A stretch of DNA of 64,000 nucleotides from Desulfosoma sp. (GCA_037481875.1 JBBFKY010000006.1:1-64000), one strand, 5' to 3'. Positions 38,542 to 49,342 are shown, numbered from the stretch's first letter. Notes: generated by a model from the letters alone, not told the origin. Program-made: numbers and translations.

Positions 38542-40557
38542 ATGGGATCTCATCAGATGGACGCTTTTTTTCGGCCACGCAGTGTGGCCGTCATTGGAGC
38601 CTCAGAAAGCCCTGAAAAATACGGAAACATTATTCTAAGAAACATCTTGAACGGTGGGTTTCGAGGCGCTGTGTATCCTATCAATCCCAAAAGTGAGACC
38701 ATTCTGGGGCTACAGTGTTTTCGAAGTGTCAAGGATATTCCGGATACGGTGGATTTGGCAGTGGTGATCATTCCGGCACGTCTGGTGCCTCAGGCCATCA
38801 CTGAATGCGTCGAGAAAGCTGTCAAAGGGGCGATCATCATCACGGGAGGATTCGGTGAGGCTGGACCGGAGGGAGAAGCCCTGCAAAGGCAGGTCGCGGA
38901 CATCGCTCGAGCCGGCAATCTGCGTCTTATTGGTCCCAACTGTCAAGGGGTCAACAATCCTTATCACCCCTTGTGTGCTTCTTGGCCCTTGCTTCAGACA
39001 CAAGGACACGTGGCCGTGATCAGTCAGAGCGGCACGGTAGGTGCCGCCATGATGGACTGGTTTTCCGATGAAGAACTGGGGGTTTCGTGTTTTGTAAGCC
39101 TGGGCAACCGTGCTGACGTGGATGAGACGGATCTGATTGAGTACTTCGAAAACGATCCCAACACACGGGTCATCGCTCTCTACGTAGAAGGTATCAAAAG
39201 GCCCGATGCCTTTCGAAAAACGCTCCAGATGTCATCCAAGCCCATGGTCGTTCTGAAAGCAGGGAGGACTCCCAAAGGAAGAGTGGCCGCCGAGTCTCAT
39301 ACCAAATCCTTAGCCGGAGTTGATGGCGTCTATGGGGCACTCTTTCAAAGTCACGGTGTGGTCCGTGCGGAAAATATTCAGGAATTTTATGATTTCGCAA
39401 AAGCCTTTGCCTATCTGAAGGAACCTGCGGGAAACCGTATCTTGTTTATCACCACATCGGGAGGCGCAGGGATTCTGGCTACGGACTGTGCGGAAAAGGA
39501 AGGGCTTGATGTGGCACCGCTTCCACCCGATTTGGCCGAAGCTCTGGAAGGCGTGATTCCGGCTCACGCCATTCGCGCCAATCCCTTGGACCTTACAGGG
39601 GACGCCAACGCCGCCATGTATCAAGCCGTGATGGAACGGGCTCGGCCCTATTACGACATTTTGGGGGTGATCTTCGGGGATCCCGTTGAAAACGCGGCCG
39701 ATGTGGTCACACCGCAGGCGGATGAATTGGTGATTTTTTTGGGGGGCGCTGAAGTGGAAAAAGCGGAACGCCGAAAGATGCATCACAAGGGTGTTCCGGT
39801 TTTTCCCACCCCCGAACGGGGTGTTCGAGCCCTGGCACAGCGTCTTCCCAAAGCAAAGCGTATCAAGCCGGCTCGGACCACCTTTGTGGAAGGCCATGTG
39901 CAAGGCCGGGCGTCCAGTCTCAGCGAATCCCTTGCTTTTCTTGAAAAACACGGCTTTGAGTGTATTTGCCATCGTTTTGCCGAAAGTCCCGGCAAAGCTG
40001 TCCATGTGGCGCATCAATTGGGTTTTCCCGTGGCCCTCAAGATCGATTCACCGGACATTCTTCACAAATCGGACGTAGGAGGTGTGCGGTTAAATCTTCG
40101 ATCCGGACAGGATGTTCGAGCGGCTTACGAAGGCATCATGAGCCGAGCCCGTCAGATGATGCCACAGGCTCGCATTCGCGGGGTCGTGGTCACCAGCATG
40201 GTGGCTTCAGGCCTGGAAGTTATTCTAGGCATGAATCGGGATCCCCAGTTCGGGCCCATTCTCATGTTCGGCTTGGGTGGTGTGACGGTGGAACTGTTTC
40301 GAGATGTTACCTTGAGGCTCCTTCCCATTCGTCGAGAGGATGCCTTTGCCATGCTGGAAGAAATTCAAGGGGCTCCACTCCTCAACGGCTACCGTGGAGC
40401 TCCGCCGGTTGATAAAAACGCATTGGTGGATGCCATCTTGAAGTTGGCCGAATTGGCCGAGTCCTACGAAAACCTTGTGGAAATCGACCTTAATCCTGTG
40501 TTTGCCTATTCGGAAGGCGTCCTGGTTGCCGACGCTCGCATCATCTGGAAATCATGA
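38542..40557 (+). CDS. ADP-forming acetyl/acyl-CoA synthetase, fused alpha-beta
   Basis: Converts acyl-CoA, ADP and phosphate to the acid, CoA and ATP, or the reverse. Domains in order are a CoA-binding Rossmann domain (about 1-140), succinyl-CoA ligase-like domains (about 150-440) and a C-terminal ATP-grasp domain (about 465-671). The phosphorylated histidine is His253 in AAESHTKSLAG. The 671-residue fused form is near the usual 700. The start at 38542 follows CGGAGGGC. Its end overlaps the convergent aldolase gene by six bases. Substrate range cannot be read from sequence. Confidence 0.9.
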   Translation: MGSHQMDAFFRPRSVAVIGASESPEKYGNIILRNILNGGFRGAVYPINPKSETILGLQCFRSVKDIPDTVDLAVVIIPARLVPQAITECVEKAVKGAIIITGGFGEAGPEGEALQRQVADIARAGNLRLIGPNCQGVNNPYHPLCASWPLLQTQGHVAVISQSGTVGAAMMDWFSDEELGVSCFVSLGNRADVDETDLIEYFENDPNTRVIALYVEGIKRPDAFRKTLQMSSKPMVVLKAGRTPKGRVAAESHTKSLAGVDGVYGALFQSHGVVRAENIQEFYDFAKAFAYLKEPAGNRILFITTSGGAGILATDCAEKEGLDVAPLPPDLAEALEGVIPAHAIRANPLDLTGDANAAMYQAVMERARPYYDILGVIFGDPVENAADVVTPQADELVIFLGGAEVEKAERRKMHHKGVPVFPTPERGVRALAQRLPKAKRIKPARTTFVEGHVQGRASSLSESLAFLEKHGFECICHRFAESPGKAVHVAHQLGFPVALKIDSPDILHKSDVGGVRLNLRSGQDVRAAYEGIMSRARQMMPQARIRGVVVTSMVASGLEVILGMNRDPQFGPILMFGLGGVTVELFRDVTLRLLPIRREDAFAMLEEIQGAPLLNGYRGAPPVDKNALVDAILKLAELAESYENLVEIDLNPVFAYSEGVLVADARIIWKS

Positions 40558-41190
40558 AAAGAGGAGGGTAAGCTTTTCCAATTGGTCAACAGGAAGCGGC
40601 TCGGGTAAACGTCCTCCAAAGATACACGCCGCCAGAAGACTTTTGGCGGCGTGTTCCAATTTCTCCAGTCGGTAATAAGCTTGGCGTATATCCCTGCCCA
40701 TGGTAAGCGATCCATGTCGAGCAAGCAATACGGCTTGGTGAGCCTCCACAAAGGGCATGATGGATCGGGGAACCTCCTCGGTCGATGGAGTGGCGTAAGG
40801 GACCGTGGGAACAAGTCCAACGGTAACCCACACTTCCGGAAAAACGTCTGCGGGAAAATCAACTCCAGCCAAGGTCATGGCCGTGAGCAGGGGAGGGTGC
40901 GCATGAACCACCGCGTGCACATCCGATCGCCTTTCGTACACGAGAAGATGCATCCGCCATTCGCTGGAAGGTTTTCCATCCCCTGAAATCACAGCACCTG
41001 TCTCATCGATGACAAGAAAATCCTCGCTTTTGGCTTCCACCTTAGGAACACCGCTCGGGGTGATGAGGTACCTTCCCTTATCCAGTCGGCAACTCACATT
41101 CCCATCACTAGCCGCTATCAAACCAGCCGCGGCAAGTTTTTGGCAAGCCCAGACCATCTCCTCTCGAGCACTTGCTTCCCTTGGTTCCAT
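40552..41190 (-). CDS. Class II aldolase/adducin family protein
   Basis: Zinc-dependent aldolase or epimerase related to fuculose-phosphate aldolase and MtnB. The 212 residues contain SDGNVSCRL near the N-terminus, the metal-binding HAHPP in the middle and a third histidine in LARHGSLTMG. The specific substrate, such as a phosphorylated sugar or methylthioribulose phosphate, cannot be fixed. The start at 41190 has GGGAGG upstream. It converges on the acyl-CoA synthetase gene with overlapping stop codons. Confidence 0.85.
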   Translation of the reverse strand: MEPREASAREEMVWACQKLAAAGLIAASDGNVSCRLDKGRYLITPSGVPKVEAKSEDFLVIDETGAVISGDGKPSSEWRMHLLVYERRSDVHAVVHAHPPLLTAMTLAGVDFPADVFPEVWVTVGLVPTVPYATPSTEEVPRSIMPFVEAHQAVLLARHGSLTMGRDIRQAYYRLEKLEHAAKSLLAACIFGGRLPEPLPVDQLEKLTLLFS

Positions 41191-41328
41191 GGTGAGCCTC
41201 CCGAAAAAGCGTGTGCGCATATTCTTTAATTTTTCCAGCGCCTATGCTACGTTATGAAAGTCTTTTTCGCAACGGCTAGAAAAATCAGTCGCCGATGATG
41301 GAACACGAAGAACATGGAAAGGCCTTTT

Positions 41329-42366
41329 ATGCTTAAATGGTTTCGAAAGAAAGATGGCGAGGACAGACCATCGAATGGAGCTCAAACCGAGCCTGTCACG
41401 GAAGGGTCTTCGGAAGTTCAAGCTGAACTAAGCGTCTCGGAGCCTCAAGACACGCAACGGGGGTTATTGGCGCGTCTTCGGGATCGGTTGGCGAAGAGCC
41501 GAGAGCGGCTGGCGGACCGTGTGGATCGTTTGATTCTGGGGAAGAAACAAATTGATGCCGAGTTGTTGGAAGATCTCGAAGAAATCCTGATTACGGCCGA
41601 TCTGGGGGTCCAGACAACACAGCTGCTCTTGGAGCGTGTGCGGGAAAGGGTCAAGAGAAAGGAATTGCAGAATCCGGAAAAACTTCGCGACGCTCTCAGA
41701 GAAGAAATCGAAGCCATCCTCACGGTGAACGCAGCTCCCTTGGATCCCTCTCGAGCTAAGCCTTTTGTGATCATGATGATCGGCGTCAATGGAGTGGGTA
41801 AGACCACCACCATCGGCAAACTGGCCCATCATTTCCGCCAAGACGGATTGACCCCCATGCTGGTTGCTGCCGACACGTTTCGTGCCGCAGCCGCAGAACA
41901 ACTGGAACGATGGGCGGAGCGTGTTCAGGTTCCCATTGTTCGTCAGCAAAGCGGCGCAGACCCAAGCGCTGTGGTCTTTGACGCCCTGGATGCGGCACTG
42001 GCGCGACATGTAGACATTGTCTTGATCGACACGGCGGGACGTATGCACACCAAGGTGAACCTCATGGAAGAATTAAAAAAGGTTCACCGAATCATTCAAA
42101 GAAAAATGCCCGAAGCTCCTCACGAGATTCTTCTCGTTTTGGATGCCACCACAGGTCAAAATGCCGTGAGTCAAGCCCGTCTTTTTCGAGAAGCTTTAGG
42201 GGTCACGGGTTTGATTTTGACCAAACTGGATGGAACAGCCAAAGGAGGGGTTATTGTTCCCATTTGTCATGAATTAAAATTGCCCGTGCGATACATCGGT
42301 ATCGGTGAAGCCTTGGAAGATCTACGACCTTTTGATCCCTCGGCTTTCGCTCGAGCCGTGCTCTAA
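41329..42366 (+). CDS. ftsY: Signal recognition particle receptor FtsY
   Basis: SRP-GTPase receptor for co-translational membrane targeting. The 345-residue protein has an acidic A region (about 10-45), an N domain of four helices (about 50-135) and a G domain with GVNGVGKT (152-159), DTAGRMHTK and TKLDGTAKGG. The ATG at 41329 has GGAAAGG upstream; an in-frame ATG five codons earlier is possible. It is a monocistronic gene here. Confidence 0.95.
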   Translation: MLKWFRKKDGEDRPSNGAQTEPVTEGSSEVQAELSVSEPQDTQRGLLARLRDRLAKSRERLADRVDRLILGKKQIDAELLEDLEEILITADLGVQTTQLLLERVRERVKRKELQNPEKLRDALREEIEAILTVNAAPLDPSRAKPFVIMMIGVNGVGKTTTIGKLAHHFRQDGLTPMLVAADTFRAAAAEQLERWAERVQVPIVRQQSGADPSAVVFDALDAALARHVDIVLIDTAGRMHTKVNLMEELKKVHRIIQRKMPEAPHEILLVLDATTGQNAVSQARLFREALGVTGLILTKLDGTAKGGVIVPICHELKLPVRYIGIGEALEDLRPFDPSAFARAVL

Positions 42367-42469
42367 CCTTTATGCCGTCATGTCGACCAACGATCTTTCG
42401 CGCAACCCGTCAAGATAAAAGAAAAGGTAGGATGCGATCATTCAGGCGTTATGTGGTCAGGAGGCAACC

Positions 42470-43648
42470 GTGGCAGGACCTTTTGAAGGTGTGAGGATCT
42501 TAGATCTTTCTCGACTTCTTCCCGGACCTTTTTGCTCCATGCTCTTGGCGGATCTCGGTGCGGACGTGCTCAAGATTGAGGATCCCAAGGTGGGTGACTA
42601 CATCCGCTGGTGGCCTCCCAAAATCGGGCGTAACAGCGGCTTTCATGTGGTCCTCAATCGCAATAAACGCTCCGTAACTCTTAACCTTAAAGATCGTCGA
42701 GGCCAAGACATCTTTCGTCGGCTGGTCAAAACGGCGGACGTGGTGCTGGAAGGATTTCGCCCAGGGGTGATGAAGCGGCTTGGGCTTGATTACGCCTCCC
42801 TTCGACAGATTCGCCCTGGGATCATCTACTGTGCCATCACAGGATACGGGCAAGAAGGCGAGCGGGCGCAACGCGCCGGGCACGACATCAATTACCTGGC
42901 TTTAAGCGGGGTCTTATCCTACTGCGGTCCAGGACCGGCACCGGCTTTGCCTGGAGTTCAAATCGGGGATCTGGGCGGAGGGGCTCTGATGGCGGCCTTC
43001 AGCATCGCGGCGGCCCTGTTCGCTCGAGAACGTACAGGACTTGGGCAAATGATCGACATTTCCATGACCGACGGCGCAACCATGTGGAATTGCCTGCGTT
43101 GGGGAAAATTTCTGGCTGACGGCAAAGCGCCGACACCCGGGGATGATCTTCTGAATCACGGCCTGGCCTGCTACAACATTTACCGCACCAAGGACGGTCG
43201 TTTCATGAGCTTGGGAGCTCTGGAACCTCAATTTTGGAAGGCTTTTTGTCAGACGATGAACAGACCCGATTGGGATCGGCCGGATTATTTCGACCCTGGG
43301 CCTCATCAAAGCCAACTGTTCCAAGACATCGCCAGCGTCTTTGAACAAAAAACTCAAACCGAATGGGTCGCTCTTTTTCAAGGCACGGATTGTTGCTGCG
43401 AACCGGTCCTGAACCTTGAGGAAGTCATGGCTGATCCGGCCATGAAGGCTCGTCAAATGGTGGTGGAACTGCATCACGAACTGTGGGGAACGTATCGCCA
43501 ATTAGGCTGTGCCCCTAAATTTTCCGAAAGCCCTTCACATCTTGGCCGCCACGCTCCGGAACTGGGCGAGCACACTCAGGAAGTGCTCGCCGAAGTGGGC
43601 CTCAGCCCGGAAACCATCGATCAGCTTCGATCCCAAGGCGTGGTGTGA
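42470..43648 (+). CDS. CaiB/BaiF family (family III) CoA-transferase
   Basis: Family III CoA-transferase moving CoA between carboxylic acids. The 392 residues start GPFEGVRILDLSRLLPGPFC, the classical opening, with EDPKVGDYIRWW and FRPGVMKRLGLDY next. Asp167 in QIGDLGGGAL is the likely catalytic aspartate. The GTG start at 42470 follows AGGAGGC. No partner genes identify its substrate; carnitine, benzylsuccinate, formyl-CoA or racemase activities all occur in this family. Confidence 0.9.
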   Translation: MAGPFEGVRILDLSRLLPGPFCSMLLADLGADVLKIEDPKVGDYIRWWPPKIGRNSGFHVVLNRNKRSVTLNLKDRRGQDIFRRLVKTADVVLEGFRPGVMKRLGLDYASLRQIRPGIIYCAITGYGQEGERAQRAGHDINYLALSGVLSYCGPGPAPALPGVQIGDLGGGALMAAFSIAAALFARERTGLGQMIDISMTDGATMWNCLRWGKFLADGKAPTPGDDLLNHGLACYNIYRTKDGRFMSLGALEPQFWKAFCQTMNRPDWDRPDYFDPGPHQSQLFQDIASVFEQKTQTEWVALFQGTDCCCEPVLNLEEVMADPAMKARQMVVELHHELWGTYRQLGCAPKFSESPSHLGRHAPELGEHTQEVLAEVGLSPETIDQLRSQGVV

Positions 43649-43695
43649 GTCTACAGCGCTTTTATTTCACGAAGGCCGCGCGTGCGTTATTTACC

Positions 43696-43947
43696 TCAGC
43701 GCGTGTGGCCTGGAAGTTCAATGGTGGTACAGCTGCTTCCCGGAGAGCAGCTCTTGGACGTGACCCTCGGCGCATCCTGGACGGAAGAAGAGGAATGCCC
43801 CATAACGTAACTGACACGGCTGAGCACTCGCTCCATCTCTTCCCCCTGGCACTTTTCACACACGAGCTGCACCTGGTTCTGTGAGCTGGAGGTAAGCACT
43901 TCCTGTATATGGCCGCAGCGGACACATCGAAATTCGTAAATTGGCAT
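43696..43947 (-). CDS. FmdB family zinc-ribbon protein
   Basis: Small regulatory-type zinc ribbon of 83 residues beginning MPIYEFRCVRCG. Four cysteines (8, 11, 30, 33) form the ribbon, and a low-complexity Ser-rich tail follows, as usual for FmdB-type proteins. Function is unproven in the family; the founding member lies by formylmethanofuran dehydrogenase genes. It converges with the CaiB-type gene. Confidence 0.85.
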   Translation of the reverse strand: MPIYEFRCVRCGHIQEVLTSSSQNQVQLVCEKCQGEEMERVLSRVSYVMGHSSSSVQDAPRVTSKSCSPGSSCTTIELPGHTR

Positions 43948-44276
43948 CTTTTTCCCTCAAATGAAAAATTTATGCGTAGCTCATTGCGAACCCTAACAAA
44001 GCTCTCAAGGCAAGTCAACCAATGCCTCGAGCCTTCTTCGGGTTCCTTAACGGGACTGCCTTCAATCCTTTTCCGTGAATGCTCGACTGACTGTCAAGCT
44101 GTGCTGGATCAGCGGCTCCGTTTCATGATCCCTCAATCCCTCAAGCTTTCACCCCCGAATCGTGAACCCGTTCTTCCTTCAACGTTGAGACCGGTGTGTT
44201 CAGCCTCGCATGCGACGCCCCAGACAAAGCTCCACACGCAATCTTTCGACCGGGAATGGATTTGTACGGGGGCCCT
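43948..44276. other. Intergenic stretch with nothing clear
   Basis: About 330 bases separate the divergent FmdB and cysteine-rich orphan genes. I see no gene, convincing promoter pair, repeat or RNA motif. Confidence 0.4.
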
Positions 44277-45158
44277 ATGGTGATGAGCCAAGCTGTTTCA
44301 TCGAAATGCCCTTTGAGCCTGTGCGCTCCCGATGCCGACCGAAGCTGCTTCGGCTGCTGTCCCCCTATACGGCCCCATGGCTACGATCCTTTGAACTGGG
44401 TGTCTTCCTTGAAGCGTGAATTCCGCGAAAACCGCGACGCCATTTCAAAGAACATTTTCTCCTCAAGATCCATTGTGGGATTTTCCTGTTGGGCCTTGGG
44501 ATACCTGGACGCCAAAGGCCAACTTATCGGATGTTTGCTCCATCCCGCTCGAAACGAGGGTCGGGATCTGCGGCACCTTACGGGCTACGAAGAAAAATGT
44601 GCCAGGGAATTTTGTCTCCAAGCCAAACATTTCCACAGCCTGACAGCACCGACACAGACCTTTTGGCTCGGCCTCGCGGCAGGACTCTGTTCCTTTTACT
44701 ATTCAAGCCCTCGGGCCAACCCACTTTTTCACGTTCTTTTGTGGGGCCCAATCATTTTGGAAAAAATCGCTCAATTCGCTCTGACTCAGGATCTTTCTGT
44801 CACAGAAATCATCTACGCATACCCATTTTTGATCCGCAAAGAGTTATCCCCTCGAGGATTCAGATTCCTGTTTGAAAGCGTGATCACCCGATTTCATGAT
44901 CCTATTTTCTGGGAAAATCAAAAGATTGAAGCCGTCGTTCGAAAGATTCATGCAACCCTTTGTACCGAATTTATCGGTCTGCATGGCACGCGATATGACT
45001 CGGGCAGCTTCTACGTGCATCAGCTGGGTCTTGGGGAAGCCTTTGCGGACTATCTGCGATTGGTTCACGGCTTTCGTCAAATAGACCCCGAGACATTGCC
45101 TATCATCAAGAAAAAAGCCGTCATGGCATTGAAATCCGTCTGGGATTTTCAGCCCTGA
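44277..45158 (+). CDS. Unrecognised cysteine-rich protein
   Basis: I do not recognise this 293-residue protein. Near the N-terminus five or six cysteines are clustered (SKCPLSLCAPDADRSCFGCC, then PPIRPHGYD), a pattern suggesting a metal or Fe-S site. The rest is rich in aromatic residues with one hydrophobic stretch (TFWLGLAAGLCSFYY) and a helical C-terminus. The ORF stays open further upstream, but GGGGG before ATG 44277, or ATG 44283, fits translation best. It is flanked by FmdB (divergent) and a DUF3786 gene (convergent), so context gives no function. Confidence 0.6.
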   Translation: MVMSQAVSSKCPLSLCAPDADRSCFGCCPPIRPHGYDPLNWVSSLKREFRENRDAISKNIFSSRSIVGFSCWALGYLDAKGQLIGCLLHPARNEGRDLRHLTGYEEKCAREFCLQAKHFHSLTAPTQTFWLGLAAGLCSFYYSSPRANPLFHVLLWGPIILEKIAQFALTQDLSVTEIIYAYPFLIRKELSPRGFRFLFESVITRFHDPIFWENQKIEAVVRKIHATLCTEFIGLHGTRYDSGSFYVHQLGLGEAFADYLRLVHGFRQIDPETLPIIKKKAVMALKSVWDFQP

Positions 45159-45293
45159 GCGGATTTCTCGCCCTGAGCAGATGGTGTGCCTTCCCGGCTT
45201 TGCAGAAGGGTGCCATTGAAACCATGTCGCTCTCGTCGCTACCTCAATAAGGCCCCCCCATCGGCGTGGAGGCTCCTATAAAAGAGCGAGGTC

Positions 45294-46148
45294 TTACCGT
45301 CCTTGACGGTTTTCGAGGATTCTCTCGGTCACCTGTTCACAGGCGAAAAGCAGCGATTCCAGATCCAAGGTTTCCAAGACGCGGGAGTCAAAAAGAAATT
45401 TCACTCTCGATGGAAAGCCTTCCTCTTCATCCTCAGGCCACCACAGCAATCGAAGGCGCACCTTGGGCAAAAGCCCACATTCACCGGTCCAGTCGGCTTC
45501 GCCGCTCTTGGCAGACAATTCCTCAAAGAGAGGCGCGACAGCTTGCCGTAAAGACTCAGGATGACAAGGAAAAGCTTTGGCCAAAGGCTCCTCGCAGTGG
45601 GCTCGAAGACTCTTGATCTTGGAAACAGAATTGGGAAGGCTTTCCATCCCTACCCATCGCCCAGAAGGTTCCACGGCACCACCAATAACGTAATTGTACA
45701 AGAAGATCTTTTCCCAGGGGCTCAAGGGGCGCCCGTTCACAGACTGCACATCTTCTTCCGTTACAAGCACCTCGTCATCCAAATACGGCATACGCAAAGC
45801 AGGTTTTCCATCAGGACCTGGATTCCATGAAGCCCCGAGGGCCACAGCATTTTCCACAGTCATCCATGGACCAAGCGATGCACGCAAAAACTCGAGCGTT
45901 TTTTCGAAACTTTCTCTCTTTTTACCGATACCCTTATCCAATTGGCGTTGCAGACGTTCTCTAAATTTTTCCCTGGCTTCTTCAGCCATATGGGGGCATG
46001 CGTCCAAGGGAATTTCTCCCACCGCAGCCTGAGTGGCAAAGGCCAAGCAGGTGGGCTGGCCGCAATCCCCGCAGTTTGTCTTGGGGGTGGCTTTATAGAT
46101 GTCTAAGGGAACAAGGCGGTTCTTGAGAAGCTCTCTTTTCTCGTCCAC
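45294..46148 (-). CDS. DUF3786 protein with N-terminal Fe-S domain
   Basis: The N-terminal segment has Cys26, Cys29, Cys34 and Cys51 (NCGDCGQPTC then DACP), the [4Fe-4S] domain shared with RnfB and corrinoid Fe-S proteins. The remaining ~200 residues match DUF3786, a family found in strict anaerobes, often near CO dehydrogenase or corrinoid genes. Function is unproven. I prefer the GTG at 46148, which has AGAAAGGA upstream, to the TTG at 46166. The gene is solitary. Confidence 0.8.
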   Translation of the reverse strand: MDEKRELLKNRLVPLDIYKATPKTNCGDCGQPTCLAFATQAAVGEIPLDACPHMAEEAREKFRERLQRQLDKGIGKKRESFEKTLEFLRASLGPWMTVENAVALGASWNPGPDGKPALRMPYLDDEVLVTEEDVQSVNGRPLSPWEKIFLYNYVIGGAVEPSGRWVGMESLPNSVSKIKSLRAHCEEPLAKAFPCHPESLRQAVAPLFEELSAKSGEADWTGECGLLPKVRLRLLWWPEDEEEGFPSRVKFLFDSRVLETLDLESLLFACEQVTERILENRQGR

Positions 46149-46491
46149 AATCCATCCTTTCTCCAAACCCGAAAAAATCTACTTTGGCCAAAAGCGCATC
46201 CCGGCACTCTCTTTTCCCCTAAGCGACATCGTCCCGCCAGCACATCGATTGAGCTGGAGGTCTGCGCTCCTAGGGAAAATATCGCCTTTTTTATTGGCAG
46301 ACAAATACCGAGGAACCCTTTAAAGATAATGGTTTGGGCTCCCAGGAGCTTCATCATCGTGACACGTTTCATGGCTGACTGGTTTAACTTGACGGTCCCT
46401 TGAAGCTTTTCTAACTTATATGATGAATAGGCGCCAGATTAGCCGTGCGTCGTACGCACAGGCCACAGGCGTTGGAAGGAGGCTGGGTAGA
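46149..46491. other. Upstream region of hsp20
   Basis: About 340 bases between the divergent DUF3786 and hsp20 genes hold no clear gene. At 46389-46405 the string TTGACGGTCCCTTGAAG contains both a TTGACG and a CTTGAA hexamer, the latter resembling a sigma-32 -35 box, but no well-spaced -10 is evident. The start of hsp20 at 46492 leaves a leader of about 70 bases after it. Confidence 0.35.
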
Positions 46492-46941
46492 ATGAGGTTA
46501 GCTAGCGAGGGATGGATCAACGAACTCTTTTCCATGAAAGAGCGCATGGACGCTTTGTATCAGGATACCGTTCAAGCTGTGCAGCCCGACACGGACATGG
46601 CAGAAGCGATGCCGGTATGGGAACCTGTAGCAGATGTCTTTGAAAACGAAGAAAAATGGACGGCTGTGGTGGATCTTCCGGGTGTCTCAAAGGCCGATTT
46701 CTCTTTAGAGTTGGTTCAAGATACCCTGGTCCTTTCCGGAACGAGACCTGAGGGGATGGACAAAAGCTACGAAACGATCCTGCGTGAGAGACCGAGCGGT
46801 CCTTTTAAAAGGCAGTGGTCGCTTCCAGAAAACATTGAACAGGAAAAGGTTTCGGCAGACTATCGTGACGGTGTTTTGACCATCGTTGTTCCCAAAACTC
46901 CTGTGGCCTCACGCAAAGTGCCTGTGCGTGCTGAAACCTGA
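46492..46941 (+). CDS. Small heat-shock protein Hsp20
   Basis: ATP-independent holdase chaperone with an alpha-crystallin domain. The core strands are visible from ADVFENEEKWTAVVDLPG through DYRDGVLTIVVPK, and the C-terminus ends shortly after, with only a weak IxI-type tail. The open frame extends to 46420, but ATG 46492 has GGAAGGAGG nine bases upstream and gives 149 residues, the usual family length. htpX follows after 21 bases, so the two stress genes probably share a transcript. Confidence 0.88.
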   Translation: MRLASEGWINELFSMKERMDALYQDTVQAVQPDTDMAEAMPVWEPVADVFENEEKWTAVVDLPGVSKADFSLELVQDTLVLSGTRPEGMDKSYETILRERPSGPFKRQWSLPENIEQEKVSADYRDGVLTIVVPKTPVASRKVPVRAET

Positions 46942-46962
46942 AACCTTTAAGGAGGATCAACT

Positions 46963-47820
46963 ATGGGAAATCAGTTCCGCACCCTTGTGCTTCTTACGGC
47001 GTTGACCTTACTCATTGTGTTTATGGGCAAACTTCTCGGCGGCAGCCAAGGCATGGTTATCGCTCTCATCTTCGCTCTGGTAATGAATTTCGGCACTTAC
47101 TGGTTTTCGGACAAGATCGTCTTGGCCATGTACCGAGCACAGGTTGTTTCAGAACATGAAGCACCCGAATTGTACCGCATGGTTCGAGAACTGGCCATGA
47201 TGGCGGGGCTTCCCATGCCCAGGGTTGCTATTATTCCGTCGGAAACCCCCAATGCGTTTGCCACGGGTCGAAATCCAAGCAACGCCGTGGTAGCGGTCAC
47301 CCATGGGATTCTGCGTCTGCTCAGCCCCAACGAGCTGCGAGGTGTCTTGGCCCATGAATTGGCTCACATCAAGAATCGCGACATTTTGGTAGGAACCATC
47401 GCAGCGTCCCTTGCCGGCGCCATCATGTTCATTGCAGATATGTTGCGATGGGGAGCCATCTTCGGCGGTTTTCGAGGCAGTGACGATGAAGACGGCGGGG
47501 GTGTGGGCATTGTGGGCGCTATGGTTCTTGCCATTGTGGCACCGTTGGCCGCCATGCTGATCCAGATGGCAATTTCCAGGTCTCGCGAATATTTAGCCGA
47601 TGCCACCGGAGCAAGCATCGCCCAAAATCCTTTGGGACTTGCCGGCGCTTTGGAAAAGCTGGCCATTGCATCCGAAAGGATTCCTATGGTGGAAGCCAAG
47701 CCCGCGACGGCCCATCTTTTCATTGTCAATCCCCTCTCGGGCCGAAGCCTCGCCAGCCTGTTCAGCACGCATCCACCCATTGAAGAGCGTATTCGCCGAC
47801 TGCGTGCCATGGCCCGCTAA
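46963..47820 (+). CDS. htpX: Membrane zinc metalloprotease HtpX
   Basis: Integral membrane protease for quality control of membrane proteins, induced by envelope stress. Two N-terminal hydrophobic segments (about 7-24 and 30-47) precede the zinc motif HELAH (131-135); two further hydrophobic segments lie near 148-160 and 180-200. A conserved SREYLADA carries the third zinc ligand. 285 residues is standard. AAGGAGG precedes the start. Confidence 0.95.
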   Translation: MGNQFRTLVLLTALTLLIVFMGKLLGGSQGMVIALIFALVMNFGTYWFSDKIVLAMYRAQVVSEHEAPELYRMVRELAMMAGLPMPRVAIIPSETPNAFATGRNPSNAVVAVTHGILRLLSPNELRGVLAHELAHIKNRDILVGTIAASLAGAIMFIADMLRWGAIFGGFRGSDDEDGGGVGIVGAMVLAIVAPLAAMLIQMAISRSREYLADATGASIAQNPLGLAGALEKLAIASERIPMVEAKPATAHLFIVNPLSGRSLASLFSTHPPIEERIRRLRAMAR

Positions 47821-47839
47821 GCTCGAACACCGAACGATT

Positions 47840-47866
47840 CCGGAGACGGCCACGAGCCGTCTCCGG
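47840..47866 (+). terminator. Hairpin downstream of htpX
   Basis: A perfect eleven-base stem (CCGGAGACGGC / GCCGTCTCCGG) has a five-base loop and lies 20 bases after the htpX stop. No U tract follows directly, so it may instead protect the 3' end of the mRNA. Confidence 0.6.
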
Positions 47867-47900
47867 GGCACGTCCTAAAAACAAATCACGTTTTTTCGTT

Positions 47901-47929
47901 TTGACAGATCCTACCTTTTTCAATAAAGC
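47901..47929 (+). promoter_or_regulatory. Candidate purA promoter
   Basis: TTGACA, a 17-base spacer and TAAAGC lie about 90 bases upstream of purA. The -35 is perfect and the -10 weak. The fdh promoter at 49436 has a very similar TTGACA/TAAAGT pair. Confidence 0.4.
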
Positions 47930-47975
47930 TCCCCTTCGGTGTGTGTTCCATGTTTCACATCATGAACGCTTATGA

Positions 47976-49316
<1,341 letters not shown>

Positions 49317-49342
49317 AGGGTTCACCGAACCTAACTCTTCAT

